The translations under genes were made by a program, and so were the position numbers. A DNA stretch of 64,000 bases from Desulfovibrionaceae bacterium (lineage in GTDB: Bacteria > Desulfobacterota > Desulfovibrionia > Desulfovibrionales > Desulfovibrionaceae): the NCBI GenBank assembly GCA_910575755.1, contig CAJTFO010000003.1:248001-312000 (forward strand), written 5' to 3'. Below the pieces are notes generated by a model. It saw nothing but the letters and a program-made list of their open reading frames with translations. It was not told the origin of the DNA and searched no databases. Positions 10,510-18,404 of the stretch are shown here, one piece after another. The stretch's first letter is position 1, and each line of letters begins with the position of its first letter.

Positions 10510-11927
10510 GCTTCATCTCCTTCCGCAGCGGAAAACGGCGGAAACAACACCCGGAACACGGTTTCCGCCTCAGGCGCGGCCGTATGGCGTTCCAGCCGCC
10601 AGCCCAGATGTTCGCAGGCCCGCAAAACCAGGGAAAGCCCCAGACCGCTGCCCACCGAGGCCCCCAGATCGGAGGAATGCCCCTCTTGCCGCACCTGCCG
10701 GGCCGGGCCGCGCACCCCGCGCGCGAAAATATCCAGATTTTCGGGAATGCGGCCGCCGTTGCGCACTTCCAGCATGCCCGGCGTCAAACGCAGGTAAACG
10801 CGGCCATTTTCCGTATAGCGGCGGGCGTTGTCCAGCAAATTCTTGAAGACAATGCGCGCCAGCTCCTTCTGCCCCAGGCTCCACACATCGGAGGCCATAT
10901 CCGCAAAAAGCAGAACAGGGCCGCCCTCTTGCGGCGGGCATGCCCTGCCCTGTCCGGGCGCCTCCTGTCCGGCGAGACGCAAAAGCCCGCCGCGCGCGTC
11001 CTCCCGGATCAGAGCATGCAATGCCGCGCCCATATCCAGCGCTTCGCGTTCCAGAGCCTCAGGCCGCCGCGCCAGCAGGAGCAGCGTGCGCGTTGTGGCG
11101 GCCATGCTGGCCGTGGTGCGCGTGAGGCGTTCCAGCAGCGGCGCCAGTTCCGCGCCCGCCGCGCCGGGCAGGGAGGCCAGCCGCAGCTCCAGAATTTCCA
11201 GGCCGCCCTGCATGATGGTGAGCGGCGTGCGCAGCTCATGGCTCACATCGCCGGTGAAAAAGCTTTCCCGCCGCACAAAGTCCCGCAGTTCCGCCTCACG
11301 CGCGGCCAGAGCGCGGGCCAGCACCCCCACTTCATCATTCAGATTCACAAGGTCCGGCGGCAGGGGCGTGAATGTGCCGGGTTCGCGACGATCCCGGCCT
11401 TCCACGGCATTGGTCAGGCGGCTGAGGGGGCGGGTCAGCCCGCGGGAGAGCAGCACGGCCAGCAGTACGGCCACAGCCAGTCCGGCCAGGGCGCAGACCA
11501 GCAGCACGCCGCCCAGGCGGGCCTTCATGGGCTGGAGCATGCCGGTATGGCCGCTCAGGGCGTAGGTCACGCCATCGCGCCGGACCAGAAGCACGAACTC
11601 CTCCATGCCGCCAAAAAAGTGCAGGCCGTCGGACAGGCGCTCCCAGGCGGGCGGAACCTGCTTGCCCGCCAGAAAACGCCAGTGCATGGCCGCGGCCAGG
11701 TCTTCGCCGTAATAGATATGGCGGCGGCCACGATCCTCGGCCGCCCAGGCGCGCCTCTCGGCCTCCATCAGCGCTTCCATGACGGGCCGGGCGTGCCAGC
11801 CCACCAGGTACGCGCCCAGACGATCATAAGACAACAGGCCCGCCAGGCCCAGCGTCAGCCCCAGGCCAAGCGCCAGCAGCGCAAAGGCCGCCAGCATGCG
11901 CCCGCGGATGCTGCCGCGCTGTCTCAC
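10506..11927 (-). CDS. Sensor histidine kinase of the efflux-linked two-component system
   Basis: A 473-aa membrane kinase. Membrane helices at about 11-33 and 138-161 flank a periplasmic sensor region of roughly 100 residues. Then come a HAMP linker, a HisKA domain with SHELRTPL (H230 the likely phospho-acceptor) and an HATPase domain with NLLDNARRY and a G-rich GLGLSLVLRACEH segment. The start overlaps the response-regulator stop by 4 nt. Linkage to YgiW-like genes recalls ygiW-qseBC, and linkage to mdtABC-like genes recalls baeSR; the sequence alone does not decide between them. It probably controls the downstream pump. Confidence 0.9.
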   Translation of the reverse strand: MRQRGSIRGRMLAAFALLALGLGLTLGLAGLLSYDRLGAYLVGWHARPVMEALMEAERRAWAAEDRGRRHIYYGEDLAAAMHWRFLAGKQVPPAWERLSDGLHFFGGMEEFVLLVRRDGVTYALSGHTGMLQPMKARLGGVLLVCALAGLAVAVLLAVLLSRGLTRPLSRLTNAVEGRDRREPGTFTPLPPDLVNLNDEVGVLARALAAREAELRDFVRRESFFTGDVSHELRTPLTIMQGGLEILELRLASLPGAAGAELAPLLERLTRTTASMAATTRTLLLLARRPEALEREALDMGAALHALIREDARGGLLRLAGQEAPGQGRACPPQEGGPVLLFADMASDVWSLGQKELARIVFKNLLDNARRYTENGRVYLRLTPGMLEVRNGGRIPENLDIFARGVRGPARQVRQEGHSSDLGASVGSGLGLSLVLRACEHLGWRLERHTAAPEAETVFRVLFPPFSAAEGDEA

Positions 11928-12655
11928 GCCGCATCCTCCGGCGCGGCGCTCAGGCGGTAGCCCACATGCGGCACTGTTTGCAGCAGGGGCACGGCAAAAG
12001 GCTTGTCCAGTTCACGCCGCAGCTCATGAATATGGGTGCGCAGGGCGCTGCCCTCAGGCGCATCGTCGCCCCAGAGCAGATGTTCCAGAGCCTCGCGTCG
12101 CACCAGACCCGGCGCCACGCGGATGAGCTCTGTCAGAATGCGAAAGCCCGACGGGCTCAGCCGCAGCTCGCGGCCCTGGCGCACAGCCCTGTGCTGCGCC
12201 GTGTTCAGGGTAAGGTCGGCAAAGCTCCAGACGCCCGCTTCCGCCACGCCGGCCTTGCCCGCCGGGCCGCCGGCGGAAGCGCCCAGACGGCCCCGCCGCA
12301 GCAGGGCACGGATACGCGCCTCCAGTTCCCTGAGGGCAAAGGGTTTGACCAGATAATCATCCGCCCCGGCCTCCAGCCCGCGCACCCGGTCGGCCACGGT
12401 GTCGCGCGCCGTCAGCATCAGCACGGGCACGGCGTTGCGGCGCTCTTCGCGCAGCTTGCGGCACAGGCTCACGCCGTCCAGGCCGGGCAGCATGATATCC
12501 AGAACAATACAGTCAAACGTCCCCCGCGCGGCCATGTCCAGCCCGGCGCGGCCATGCCGGGCGCAGTCCAGCTCATAACCCAGTGGTTCCAGGTAGGCGT
12601 ACAGATTGGCGAGGATGTCCTCATTGTCCTCAATGAGCAGAAGAGAAACGGGCAT
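11924..12655 (-). CDS. OmpR/PhoB-family response regulator
   Basis: A 243-aa regulator. The receiver domain (1-115) carries acidic residues LLLIEDNED near the N terminus, phospho-acceptor D53 in VLDIMLPGLDG, the conserved T in LMLTARD and K in LVKPF. The winged-helix DNA-binding domain (about 145-240) ends with THIHELRRELDKP and HVGYRL, typical of OmpR/PhoB. I start it at the MPVSLLL ATG (12655), preceded by CAGGTG; a GTG six codons upstream has no ribosome site. It is cotranscribed with the YgiW-like genes upstream (27-nt gap) and the kinase downstream. Confidence 0.9.
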   Translation of the reverse strand: MPVSLLLIEDNEDILANLYAYLEPLGYELDCARHGRAGLDMAARGTFDCIVLDIMLPGLDGVSLCRKLREERRNAVPVLMLTARDTVADRVRGLEAGADDYLVKPFALRELEARIRALLRRGRLGASAGGPAGKAGVAEAGVWSFADLTLNTAQHRAVRQGRELRLSPSGFRILTELIRVAPGLVRREALEHLLWGDDAPEGSALRTHIHELRRELDKPFAVPLLQTVPHVGYRLSAAPEDAA

Positions 12656-12682
12656 GGGGCACCTGCGGTTCACGCCGGCAGT

Positions 12683-13039
12683 TTACTCGATGATGGCCAG
12701 AGCGTCCACTTCCACTTCATTGGGGCGCTTGGAGCTCCAGTCCACATGCCCCATGAGGCGAACCCGATCGCGGGGCGTGACGGTGAGATGGCCAAAAGAA
12801 TCGTTTTCGATCTCCACCACCACCCGGCCGCTCTCGTCGCCGAACAGATATCTGTTTTTGCGGAAGGGAATCCTTTCCAGAATATGCCCTTCCAGAACGC
12901 AGGGGGCGTCGTCCTGAGCATTCAGCACATCCGCGGCGCGGGTCACAGCGGGCGAGACGCCCGGCCCCTCGAAACCGGCGGCCCGCGCCATCTGTGCCGT
13001 AAGCACGACGCAGATCAGGAATAACAGCAATACACGCAT
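12683..13039 (-). CDS. Exported YgiW/NirD-type OB-fold protein (copy 2)
   Basis: A 118-aa protein with a clear signal peptide (MRVLLLFLICVVLTAQMARA), then FEGPG and a single OB-fold of the bacterial BOF type: VLEGHILERI, YLFGDESGRVVVEIE, VRLMGHVDW, VEVDALAI. Members such as YgiW/VisP and YdeI are periplasmic stress-tolerance proteins. The start at 13039 has GGAG about 6 nt upstream; an in-frame ATG at 13069 would put a charged extension before the signal peptide. It lies 27 nt before the response-regulator gene, as ygiW does before qseBC/preAB in enterobacteria. It is possibly the periplasmic ligand-binding partner of this system. Confidence 0.82.
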   Translation of the reverse strand: MRVLLLFLICVVLTAQMARAAGFEGPGVSPAVTRAADVLNAQDDAPCVLEGHILERIPFRKNRYLFGDESGRVVVEIENDSFGHLTVTPRDRVRLMGHVDWSSKRPNEVEVDALAIIE

Positions 13040-13094
13040 GGCATACTCCGGGCGCGGCCGGAGCGGCACAGGCCGCCCCGGCGCCGGCCCCTGC

Positions 13095-13481
13095 TTACTT
13101 CAGAATTTCCAGAACCTTCACATCAATCTTGGTGGGCTTCATCATATCCTTGTCCACTTCGCCGGAAATGCGCACGGTATTCTGGGGCGTGACCTTGCGC
13201 CCCGCGAAAATTTCATAATCAATGTCCACAATGATTTCGCCCGTGGCGTCCTTGAACAGGTATTTGTCGTCGCTGCCGGCCATGCGGGAAACAATATGGC
13301 CGGTCAGCACCACAGGGGCGTCATCCCAGCAGCTCTGGGCTTTTTTCACCGTATCGGCCTGCACTCCTGTGGTGGGTCCCTGAAAACCGCCGCCATAAGC
13401 GCCGCCGCCAGGGCCTTCAAAAGCGGCATAGGCGGGAACCGACAGCACAGCCAGCATGACCAGGGTAAACAGATAACGCAT
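13095..13481 (-). CDS. Exported YgiW/NirD-type OB-fold protein (copy 1)
   Basis: A 128-aa paralogue of the next gene: signal peptide MRYLFTLVMLAVLSVPAYA, then FEGPGGGAYGGG and an OB-fold (VVLTGHIVSRM, YLFKDATGEIIVDID, VRISGEVDKDMMK, IDVKVLEIL). I start it at the second ATG (13481), because GGAGG lies between the two ATG codons at the right distance. It is the first intact gene of a seven-gene minus-strand set ending with two RND pumps. It probably acts in envelope stress; the exact ligand is unknown. Confidence 0.82.
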   Translation of the reverse strand: MRYLFTLVMLAVLSVPAYAAFEGPGGGAYGGGFQGPTTGVQADTVKKAQSCWDDAPVVLTGHIVSRMAGSDDKYLFKDATGEIIVDIDYEIFAGRKVTPQNTVRISGEVDKDMMKPTKIDVKVLEILK

Positions 13482-13534
13482 GTCGTCCTCCATAATTTTG
13501 CTGTTACGTTGTTATTGCCATGAAAACCAGGACG

Positions 13535-13687
13535 CTAGGGCCACAGGCGCAGCTCATCCACATCCACCCGCAACGGCTTGCCGGGATAGCGCATCAGCTT
13601 GCCGGACAGACGCACCCTGCTTTCAGGAAATACAGATGGGCCCACGGCCTTGCTTGCGGCAAGATCCTGCGCCGTTGGTGAAGCCAT
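13535..13687 (-). pseudogene. Truncated third YgiW-like OB-fold copy
   Basis: The frame encodes only 50 residues. The second half (SRVRLSGKLMRYPGKPLRV, then DVDELRLW) closely parallels the C-terminal strands of the two YgiW-like proteins beside it. The signal peptide and first OB strands are missing, and a TGA occurs in frame 33 nt before the ATG. The ATG lacks a good ribosome site. It is best read as the tail of a third tandem copy that has lost its 5' part. Confidence 0.55.
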
Positions 13688-13787
13688 CCTGTACCGGAAG
13701 GCGTCAGCAAAGCGTCAGCGCGCGGCGACGCAGGGCCAAAGGCGCGCGCTCTTGTGAAGCCGCGGCAAAGCTGCTATTCTTCCGTCC

Positions 13788-14027
13788 ATGAAAGAGCTTG
13801 ATCCGCATACCATCCGCCCCTGCCTTGCCTGCGGGGGCACCAATGCCCATCTGGAATCCCTGCTGCCGCCGGGTCGGCGGCAGGAAGTCTGGCGCGTTGT
13901 CTGCGCCTGTGGCCAGACCTCGCAACAGTGGTCTGTCTCTCAGGGGGCGGCCATTCGCGCCTGGAATCGCAATCTTGCTCAGGAAAAAGATCAGACCTCC
14001 CTGGGCAAGGACAGCATGACGCCGTAG
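13788..14027 (+). CDS. Lar-like zinc-ribbon small protein
   Basis: A 79-aa protein with CLACGG near the N terminus, a second VVCACGQ pair and the tail motif AAIRAWNRN. The order CxxCG, CxCG, AxxAWN is the signature of the restriction-alleviation Lar-like family, often carried by phages and mobile DNA. Four cysteines probably bind one zinc. The ribosome site is weak. No other phage gene is nearby. A true anti-restriction role cannot be read from sequence; it may only share the zinc ribbon. Confidence 0.6.
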   Translation: MKELDPHTIRPCLACGGTNAHLESLLPPGRRQEVWRVVCACGQTSQQWSVSQGAAIRAWNRNLAQEKDQTSLGKDSMTP

Positions 14028-14090
14028 CGATGTTTCAAAAAACGGCATTTTCAACGCACAGGCCAGCACAGTCAATATGTTTCAGGCGCA

Positions 14091-14108
14091 GCGGCGCAGT
14101 CGCGCCGC
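14091..14108. other. Short perfect hairpin upstream of type I secretion genes
   Basis: GCGGCGC and GCGCCGC arms with an AGTC loop lie between the Lar-like gene and the ABC transporter gene. A T run follows about 18 nt later, too far for a standard terminator. Confidence 0.25.
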
Positions 14109-14146
14109 ACAGGGCGGCCCGCATCATTTTTTGAGCAGACGGCACA

Positions 14147-14166
14147 GGGAGGAGGAACAGCCGATG
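14147..14166 (+). promoter_or_regulatory. Strong ribosome site and ATG in a different frame from the ABC transporter
   Basis: GGGAGGAGG at 14147-14155 sits 8 nt before ATG 14164. This is the best translation start upstream of the ABC transporter, yet it opens frame 1 while the transporter is read in frame 2. The frame-1 product contains IAVLSLIHGLRHIG, which resembles the first helix of a C39-like domain (compare CLCLAFRHFG later in the transporter). This suggests the real start is here, with a frameshift before about 14325. Confidence 0.5.
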
Positions 14167-14263
14167 CCCAGATGCCGCGTGGCCTGTTTTGTGCCCCGCT
14201 GCAGAGTTCCATGTTTTTTTCAGACCAAGGCGGTAAAGGGCATAGCAGTTTTATCCCTTATAC

Positions 14264-16945
14264 ATGGACTGCGACACATCGGAGCAGAACATCTGCCAAC
14301 CGCACACGGCAGCTTCGGCAAAGGATTTTCACCACATTGCGCAGACAATATCCCACAAGCCTGTCACTGCCATGAATGTCACCAGAACATTTTCTGCATG
14401 CCTCATTGCGTTGCTTGGCATCTGCGATGGCAAGTCCACCGCTTTGTCATCATTCCAGACTCCTCCCTCCAATCAGATTATTTTCCGCAGGCTCACTCAC
14501 TGTCTGGGCAGACCGCTTTCCATAAAAGATGCTCGACTTCCGGACAAGTATGGCGGTCCACTGCTGGCAGGCATTGATTCATCCTCATGGGTGTTGGTGA
14601 AACAACTGGCGCCCGTGCGCTCTGAACTCATAGAGCTTTACGACCCGCATGCGGGCGGCTGGATTACAGTCAGGAGAGAACAGTTTCTGAAGCGTTGGCA
14701 AGGACGTGGGATTATTTTCCCCTCAACGGTTGTGACAACTGCGCAGGACTCTGCCCCCGAAGGAACTGACCGTGCGGAACCGCAGCCTGCCGATGCCAGT
14801 GCGCAAGCCCCGCCACCCACCGGCATCACCTGCCTGTGCCTGGCTTTTCGTCATTTTGGTCTGGATATGCGCGAAAAGCGCTTGATGCATGAACATGCGC
14901 TGGACAGCACAGAACCAGCAATGGTTTCCCTGGCCGAGATTGCGCACGCCAATGGCTTCAGGACACGCAAGGTGCGCCTGGACTGGGACAAGGCTGTCGG
15001 ACTTGGCGCGGCCTTTCCCGCTATTGCCAGATGCCGAGACGGAACATGGTGCCTGCTGTGCAATATCGACATGGCTCCAGATGGCGGCATGCGGTTGCAG
15101 GTTCTCAGGCCGGAAACGGGTGAAGCTCCGCTCCAGAGCCTCGACCAGGAAGGCTTTGCCCACTTGTGCACGGGTGATGTGCTGCTGCTGAAGAAAAAGT
15201 ATTCGCTTGGGGATGACGCGCGTCCCTTCGGCCTTGCCTGGTTTGTGCCCGAATTTCTGCGGCAGAAGTCAATCTTCATCAACGCCGCTCTGGCCATGTT
15301 CCTCATCATGGGCATTTCCCTGATTATTCCCATCTTCTTTCAGCTGGTCATAGACAAGGTGCTGCCCCATCACACGTACAACAGCCTGAATGTTTTGGCT
15401 GGCGGGGTGCTCATTGCCATAACATATAATGCCGCCCTCGAATTTCTGAAAAGCTATCTGTTGTTTTTTGCCACAAACAAGATTGACATAAACCTGAGCA
15501 TGAAGACGTTCAGTCATCTCATGCGTCTTCCGGTGGGCTTTTTTGAAACCATTCCCGCAGGTCTTGTGTTAAAACACATGCAGCAGACAGAAAAGATTCG
15601 CGGTTTTCTCTCCGGCAATCTCTTCTTTGCCTTTACGGATGTTTTGTCTCTCATGGTCTTCATTCCTGTGCTCATGCTCTACAGCGTGCGGCTTACAGCA
15701 ATTGTGCTGGCATTCAGTCTGCTGATGATGCTTATGGTGCTGGCCTTGGTCAAACCTTTCCAGAAAAGGCTGGATCAGCTCTACCGCATTGAAGGCCAAA
15801 GACAAAGCCGTCTTGTGGAATCCATATACGGGATTCGCTCTGTAAAATCTCTTGCCATAGAACCGCATGGAGAGAAAGAATGGAATGACATAAGCGCCAA
15901 TGCAATAAATTCACACTTTAATGTCGGAAAAATTTCTTTTACGGCAAAGACATTGAGTCAATTTTTGGAGATGTCTCTCAGTGTGGCAATTGTATGGTAT
16001 GGTGCCCATCTTGTATTTGACATGACGATTACCATAGGCGCGCTGGTGGCATTCCAGATGATTTCCGGTCGGGTAAGCGCGCCGCTCGTCAAACTGGTTT
16101 CGCTCGTGCATGAATACCAGCAAGTGGCTCTTTCGGTCAAAATGCTGGGCGTGGTTATGAATACCCGGCAGGAGCGAGCCGGGGGCAATCTCCATACTGA
16201 CATTGACGGCACTATAGATTTTCATGAAGTAACATTCCGTTATAAACCGGACATGCAGCCGGCCATAGACAATTTATCATTGCATGTGAAAAAGGGAGAA
16301 ATTCTTGGCATCGCGGGCCGATCCGGGTCAGGCAAAAGCACCCTGGCGCGTCTGCTCCAGGCGCTCTATCTTCCACAGCAGGGCTTTATCCGCGTCGACG
16401 GCACTGATATCCGGGAGCTGGAAAAAATGCACCTGCGCCGTAATGTCGGGGTGGTATTGCAGGATAATTATTTCTTTCGGGGCAGCATACGCGACAATAT
16501 CCGCATCGCCAGGCCCGACGCCTCTGCCGCCGAGATCATGCGCGTGTCCATGATGGCCGGGGCGCATTCCTTTGTCAGCCAGTTGCGCGCCGGTTATGAC
16601 ACCATGCTTGAAGAAAACGCGGTCAATCTTTCCGGCGGGCAAAAGCAGCGCCTGGCGATTGCAAGAGTTCTGCTGACTGATCCGGCAATCCTCATTCTGG
16701 ATGAGGCAACGTCTGCTCTGGACCCTGAAAGCGAATGGGAAATACAGAAAAATATTGGCCAGATAGCTCAAGGAAAAACCGTTATAATCATTTCGCACAG
16801 GCTTTCCTTCATGCGGCAGACGCACAGGGTCGTCGTTATTGACAGGGGGCGCATCATTGATTCAGGTTCACATGAAGAGCTTGTAGAACGCTCCGGTCTG
16901 TACCAGACCTTCTGGAGACAGCAGATGGGTGGGCATGATGTCTGA
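14264..16945 (+). CDS. Type I secretion ABC transporter with C39-like domains (LapB/HlyB class)
   Basis: An 893-aa inner-membrane exporter ATPase. Order: a degenerate C39-like half-domain (about 80-155, with SSSWVLVKQL and GGWITVRREQFLKRW), a Pro/Ala linker, a second C39-like domain (about 184-310), six membrane helices (about 340-610), then the nucleotide-binding domain with Walker A GRSGSGKST, signature LSGGQKQR, Walker B ILILDEATSALD and H-loop ISHR. Where active C39 peptidases have cysteine, this reads TGITCL with T186, so the domain is a non-proteolytic substrate-docking type. The frame-2 ATG at 14264 has no ribosome site; the better start is 14164 in another frame (possible frameshift). 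The adaptor gene overlaps its end. It probably exports the 2099-aa protein encoded opposite. Confidence 0.88.
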   Translation: MDCDTSEQNICQPHTAASAKDFHHIAQTISHKPVTAMNVTRTFSACLIALLGICDGKSTALSSFQTPPSNQIIFRRLTHCLGRPLSIKDARLPDKYGGPLLAGIDSSSWVLVKQLAPVRSELIELYDPHAGGWITVRREQFLKRWQGRGIIFPSTVVTTAQDSAPEGTDRAEPQPADASAQAPPPTGITCLCLAFRHFGLDMREKRLMHEHALDSTEPAMVSLAEIAHANGFRTRKVRLDWDKAVGLGAAFPAIARCRDGTWCLLCNIDMAPDGGMRLQVLRPETGEAPLQSLDQEGFAHLCTGDVLLLKKKYSLGDDARPFGLAWFVPEFLRQKSIFINAALAMFLIMGISLIIPIFFQLVIDKVLPHHTYNSLNVLAGGVLIAITYNAALEFLKSYLLFFATNKIDINLSMKTFSHLMRLPVGFFETIPAGLVLKHMQQTEKIRGFLSGNLFFAFTDVLSLMVFIPVLMLYSVRLTAIVLAFSLLMMLMVLALVKPFQKRLDQLYRIEGQRQSRLVESIYGIRSVKSLAIEPHGEKEWNDISANAINSHFNVGKISFTAKTLSQFLEMSLSVAIVWYGAHLVFDMTITIGALVAFQMISGRVSAPLVKLVSLVHEYQQVALSVKMLGVVMNTRQERAGGNLHTDIDGTIDFHEVTFRYKPDMQPAIDNLSLHVKKGEILGIAGRSGSGKSTLARLLQALYLPQQGFIRVDGTDIRELEKMHLRRNVGVVLQDNYFFRGSIRDNIRIARPDASAAEIMRVSMMAGAHSFVSQLRAGYDTMLEENAVNLSGGQKQRLAIARVLLTDPAILILDEATSALDPESEWEIQKNIGQIAQGKTVIIISHRLSFMRQTHRVVVIDRGRIIDSGSHEELVERSGLYQTFWRQQMGGHDV

Positions 16946-18215
16946 ATCAGCATCTTCTGGAAAGACCGCAAGAGACATTAATGATTTTCAGCCGGATGCC
17001 ATCAGCCTGCGCAACGCCCCGTTGCCGTGGTGGGCCGGATGGGGAGTGATCTGGCTGTTCTGCTTCGCGATGGCTGTTCTCGCCTGGGCCTCATTGTGCA
17101 AGCTGGACATTATAGTCCAGGCCCCAGGAAAGATCATTTCCAAATCGCCGACGATCGAGATGCGGCCGCTGGAGCATGCGGCCATCAGGGAAATCAAGGT
17201 CAGAGTCGGCGACAGGGTGGCCAAAGGCCAGGTGCTCATAACCTTTGATCCGGTATTCAATGCCGCGGACGAGGCGCGTCTGGCCAGTGACCTGAAACGG
17301 TATTCTGCCCATGTTGGCCGATTGGAAGCCGAGCTTGAAAAAAAAGACTATGCTGCCCAGCAGGATGATGCCGCGCAACGCTGGGAACATAGCCTCTTTG
17401 AAACACGCAAAAAACTTTATGACCAAAGGATAACATCTTTTTCTGAAGGCATTGCGCGCCTTGAGCAGTATGCTGCCGACAAGGAACAGCAACTGATGCG
17501 CTACCGGGAACTTGAGCACAACTACATGTCCAGGCGCGCCGTTATTCCCCTGCGCGAACTGCATGAGCTTGGCGTCTCCAGAATCCAGGTGGAAGCGGAC
17601 ATAAAGTCACTGGACAGGGAAAGGCTCGCAATGGAGGCGGAAAGAAACGCCTTCATCGAAGAATGGAACAGCAAGGTGCTTGAAGAGCTTGTGGCAGTTC
17701 GCCAGGAACTTGTCAAAACTGAAAAGGAGTATGAGAAAATCAGGCAGCTTGTCAGCTATGTTTCTCTATGTGCGCCGGAAGACGCGGTTGTGCACATGAT
17801 CGCCCCTGTTGCGCCGGGCTCAGCCGTGCGCGAGGCCGAGCCTCTCATAACCCTGGTTCCCCTGCATGAAGGCATGGAAGCGGAAGTCGAGGTTTCCGCC
17901 ATGTATATAGGCCGCGTGAAAGCAGGACAGTCCGCGCGGCTTAAGCTCAATGCTTTTCCTTTTCAGCAATACGGCACTCTCGACGGAACAGTGGTCTACA
18001 TTTCCCGCGACACGCTCAATAGCGAGCGGAAGGATGTTCCGCCATGGTATATGGCGCGCATAAGCATTACCAAAGGCCAGGCTGATGAAAAACGTATTTT
18101 CTTGTTGCCTGGCATGGAAATTCAGGCCGAGATCCTTGTGGGCAAAAGACGCATAATAGAATATGCGCTGTATCCGTTGATCAAGGTTTTTGACGAAGCA
18201 TTACGCGAACCCTGA
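16935..18215 (+). CDS. HlyD-family type I secretion periplasmic adaptor
   Basis: A 426-aa membrane fusion protein. A cytoplasmic N terminus is followed by one membrane helix (about 33-55), the lipoyl half-motif APGKIISKSPTIEMRPL and GDRVAKGQVLITFD, a long coiled coil (about 110-275), the second lipoyl half (YVSLCAPEDAVVHMI) and a beta-barrel domain ending GMEIQAEILVGKRRIIEYAL, the standard HlyD/LapC ending. The start lies inside the last codons of the ABC gene (ATG at 16935 or 16938; GTG 16929 also possible), so the two are coupled. It bridges the ABC exporter to the TolC-like channel. Confidence 0.9.
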   Translation: MMSESASSGKTARDINDFQPDAISLRNAPLPWWAGWGVIWLFCFAMAVLAWASLCKLDIIVQAPGKIISKSPTIEMRPLEHAAIREIKVRVGDRVAKGQVLITFDPVFNAADEARLASDLKRYSAHVGRLEAELEKKDYAAQQDDAAQRWEHSLFETRKKLYDQRITSFSEGIARLEQYAADKEQQLMRYRELEHNYMSRRAVIPLRELHELGVSRIQVEADIKSLDRERLAMEAERNAFIEEWNSKVLEELVAVRQELVKTEKEYEKIRQLVSYVSLCAPEDAVVHMIAPVAPGSAVREAEPLITLVPLHEGMEAEVEVSAMYIGRVKAGQSARLKLNAFPFQQYGTLDGTVVYISRDTLNSERKDVPPWYMARISITKGQADEKRIFLLPGMEIQAEILVGKRRIIEYALYPLIKVFDEALREP

Positions 18216-18240
18216 TGCCCCGGCGGGCCCTCATCCAAAA

Positions 18241-18385
18241 GCATTTCTTGATTGAAAATGCAAATTTTCAATCTGTTCGCCGCCGTCATTTCGCGGAAAA
18301 AGCGTGGTTTTTCCGCTCATTGGGCGCGCTTGCCCCTTGCGCGGCCAGCAGAGCATTTACCTGGATTTCATCAGATAAATGCTCT
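18241..18385. repeat. Dispersed palindromic repeat, full copy A
   Basis: This 145-bp block recurs almost unchanged at 47635-47778. It contains three palindromes: GATTGAAAAT / ATTTTCAATC with a 4-nt loop; GCGGAAAAA / TTTTTCCGC with loop GCGTGG; and a longer imperfect hairpin from AGAGCATTTA (18350) to TAAATGCTCT (18385). It sits between the convergent ends of the HlyD-type gene and the large protease gene, where it could end both transcripts. No gene is visible in the 18216-18404 gap apart from this element. Confidence 0.75.
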
Positions 18386-18404
18386 GTTGGCGACATTACG
18401 GCAG

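Noticed and set aside
13788..14027. Prophage at the Lar-like gene
   Set aside because: No integrase, capsid, terminase or lysis gene is found in the window.
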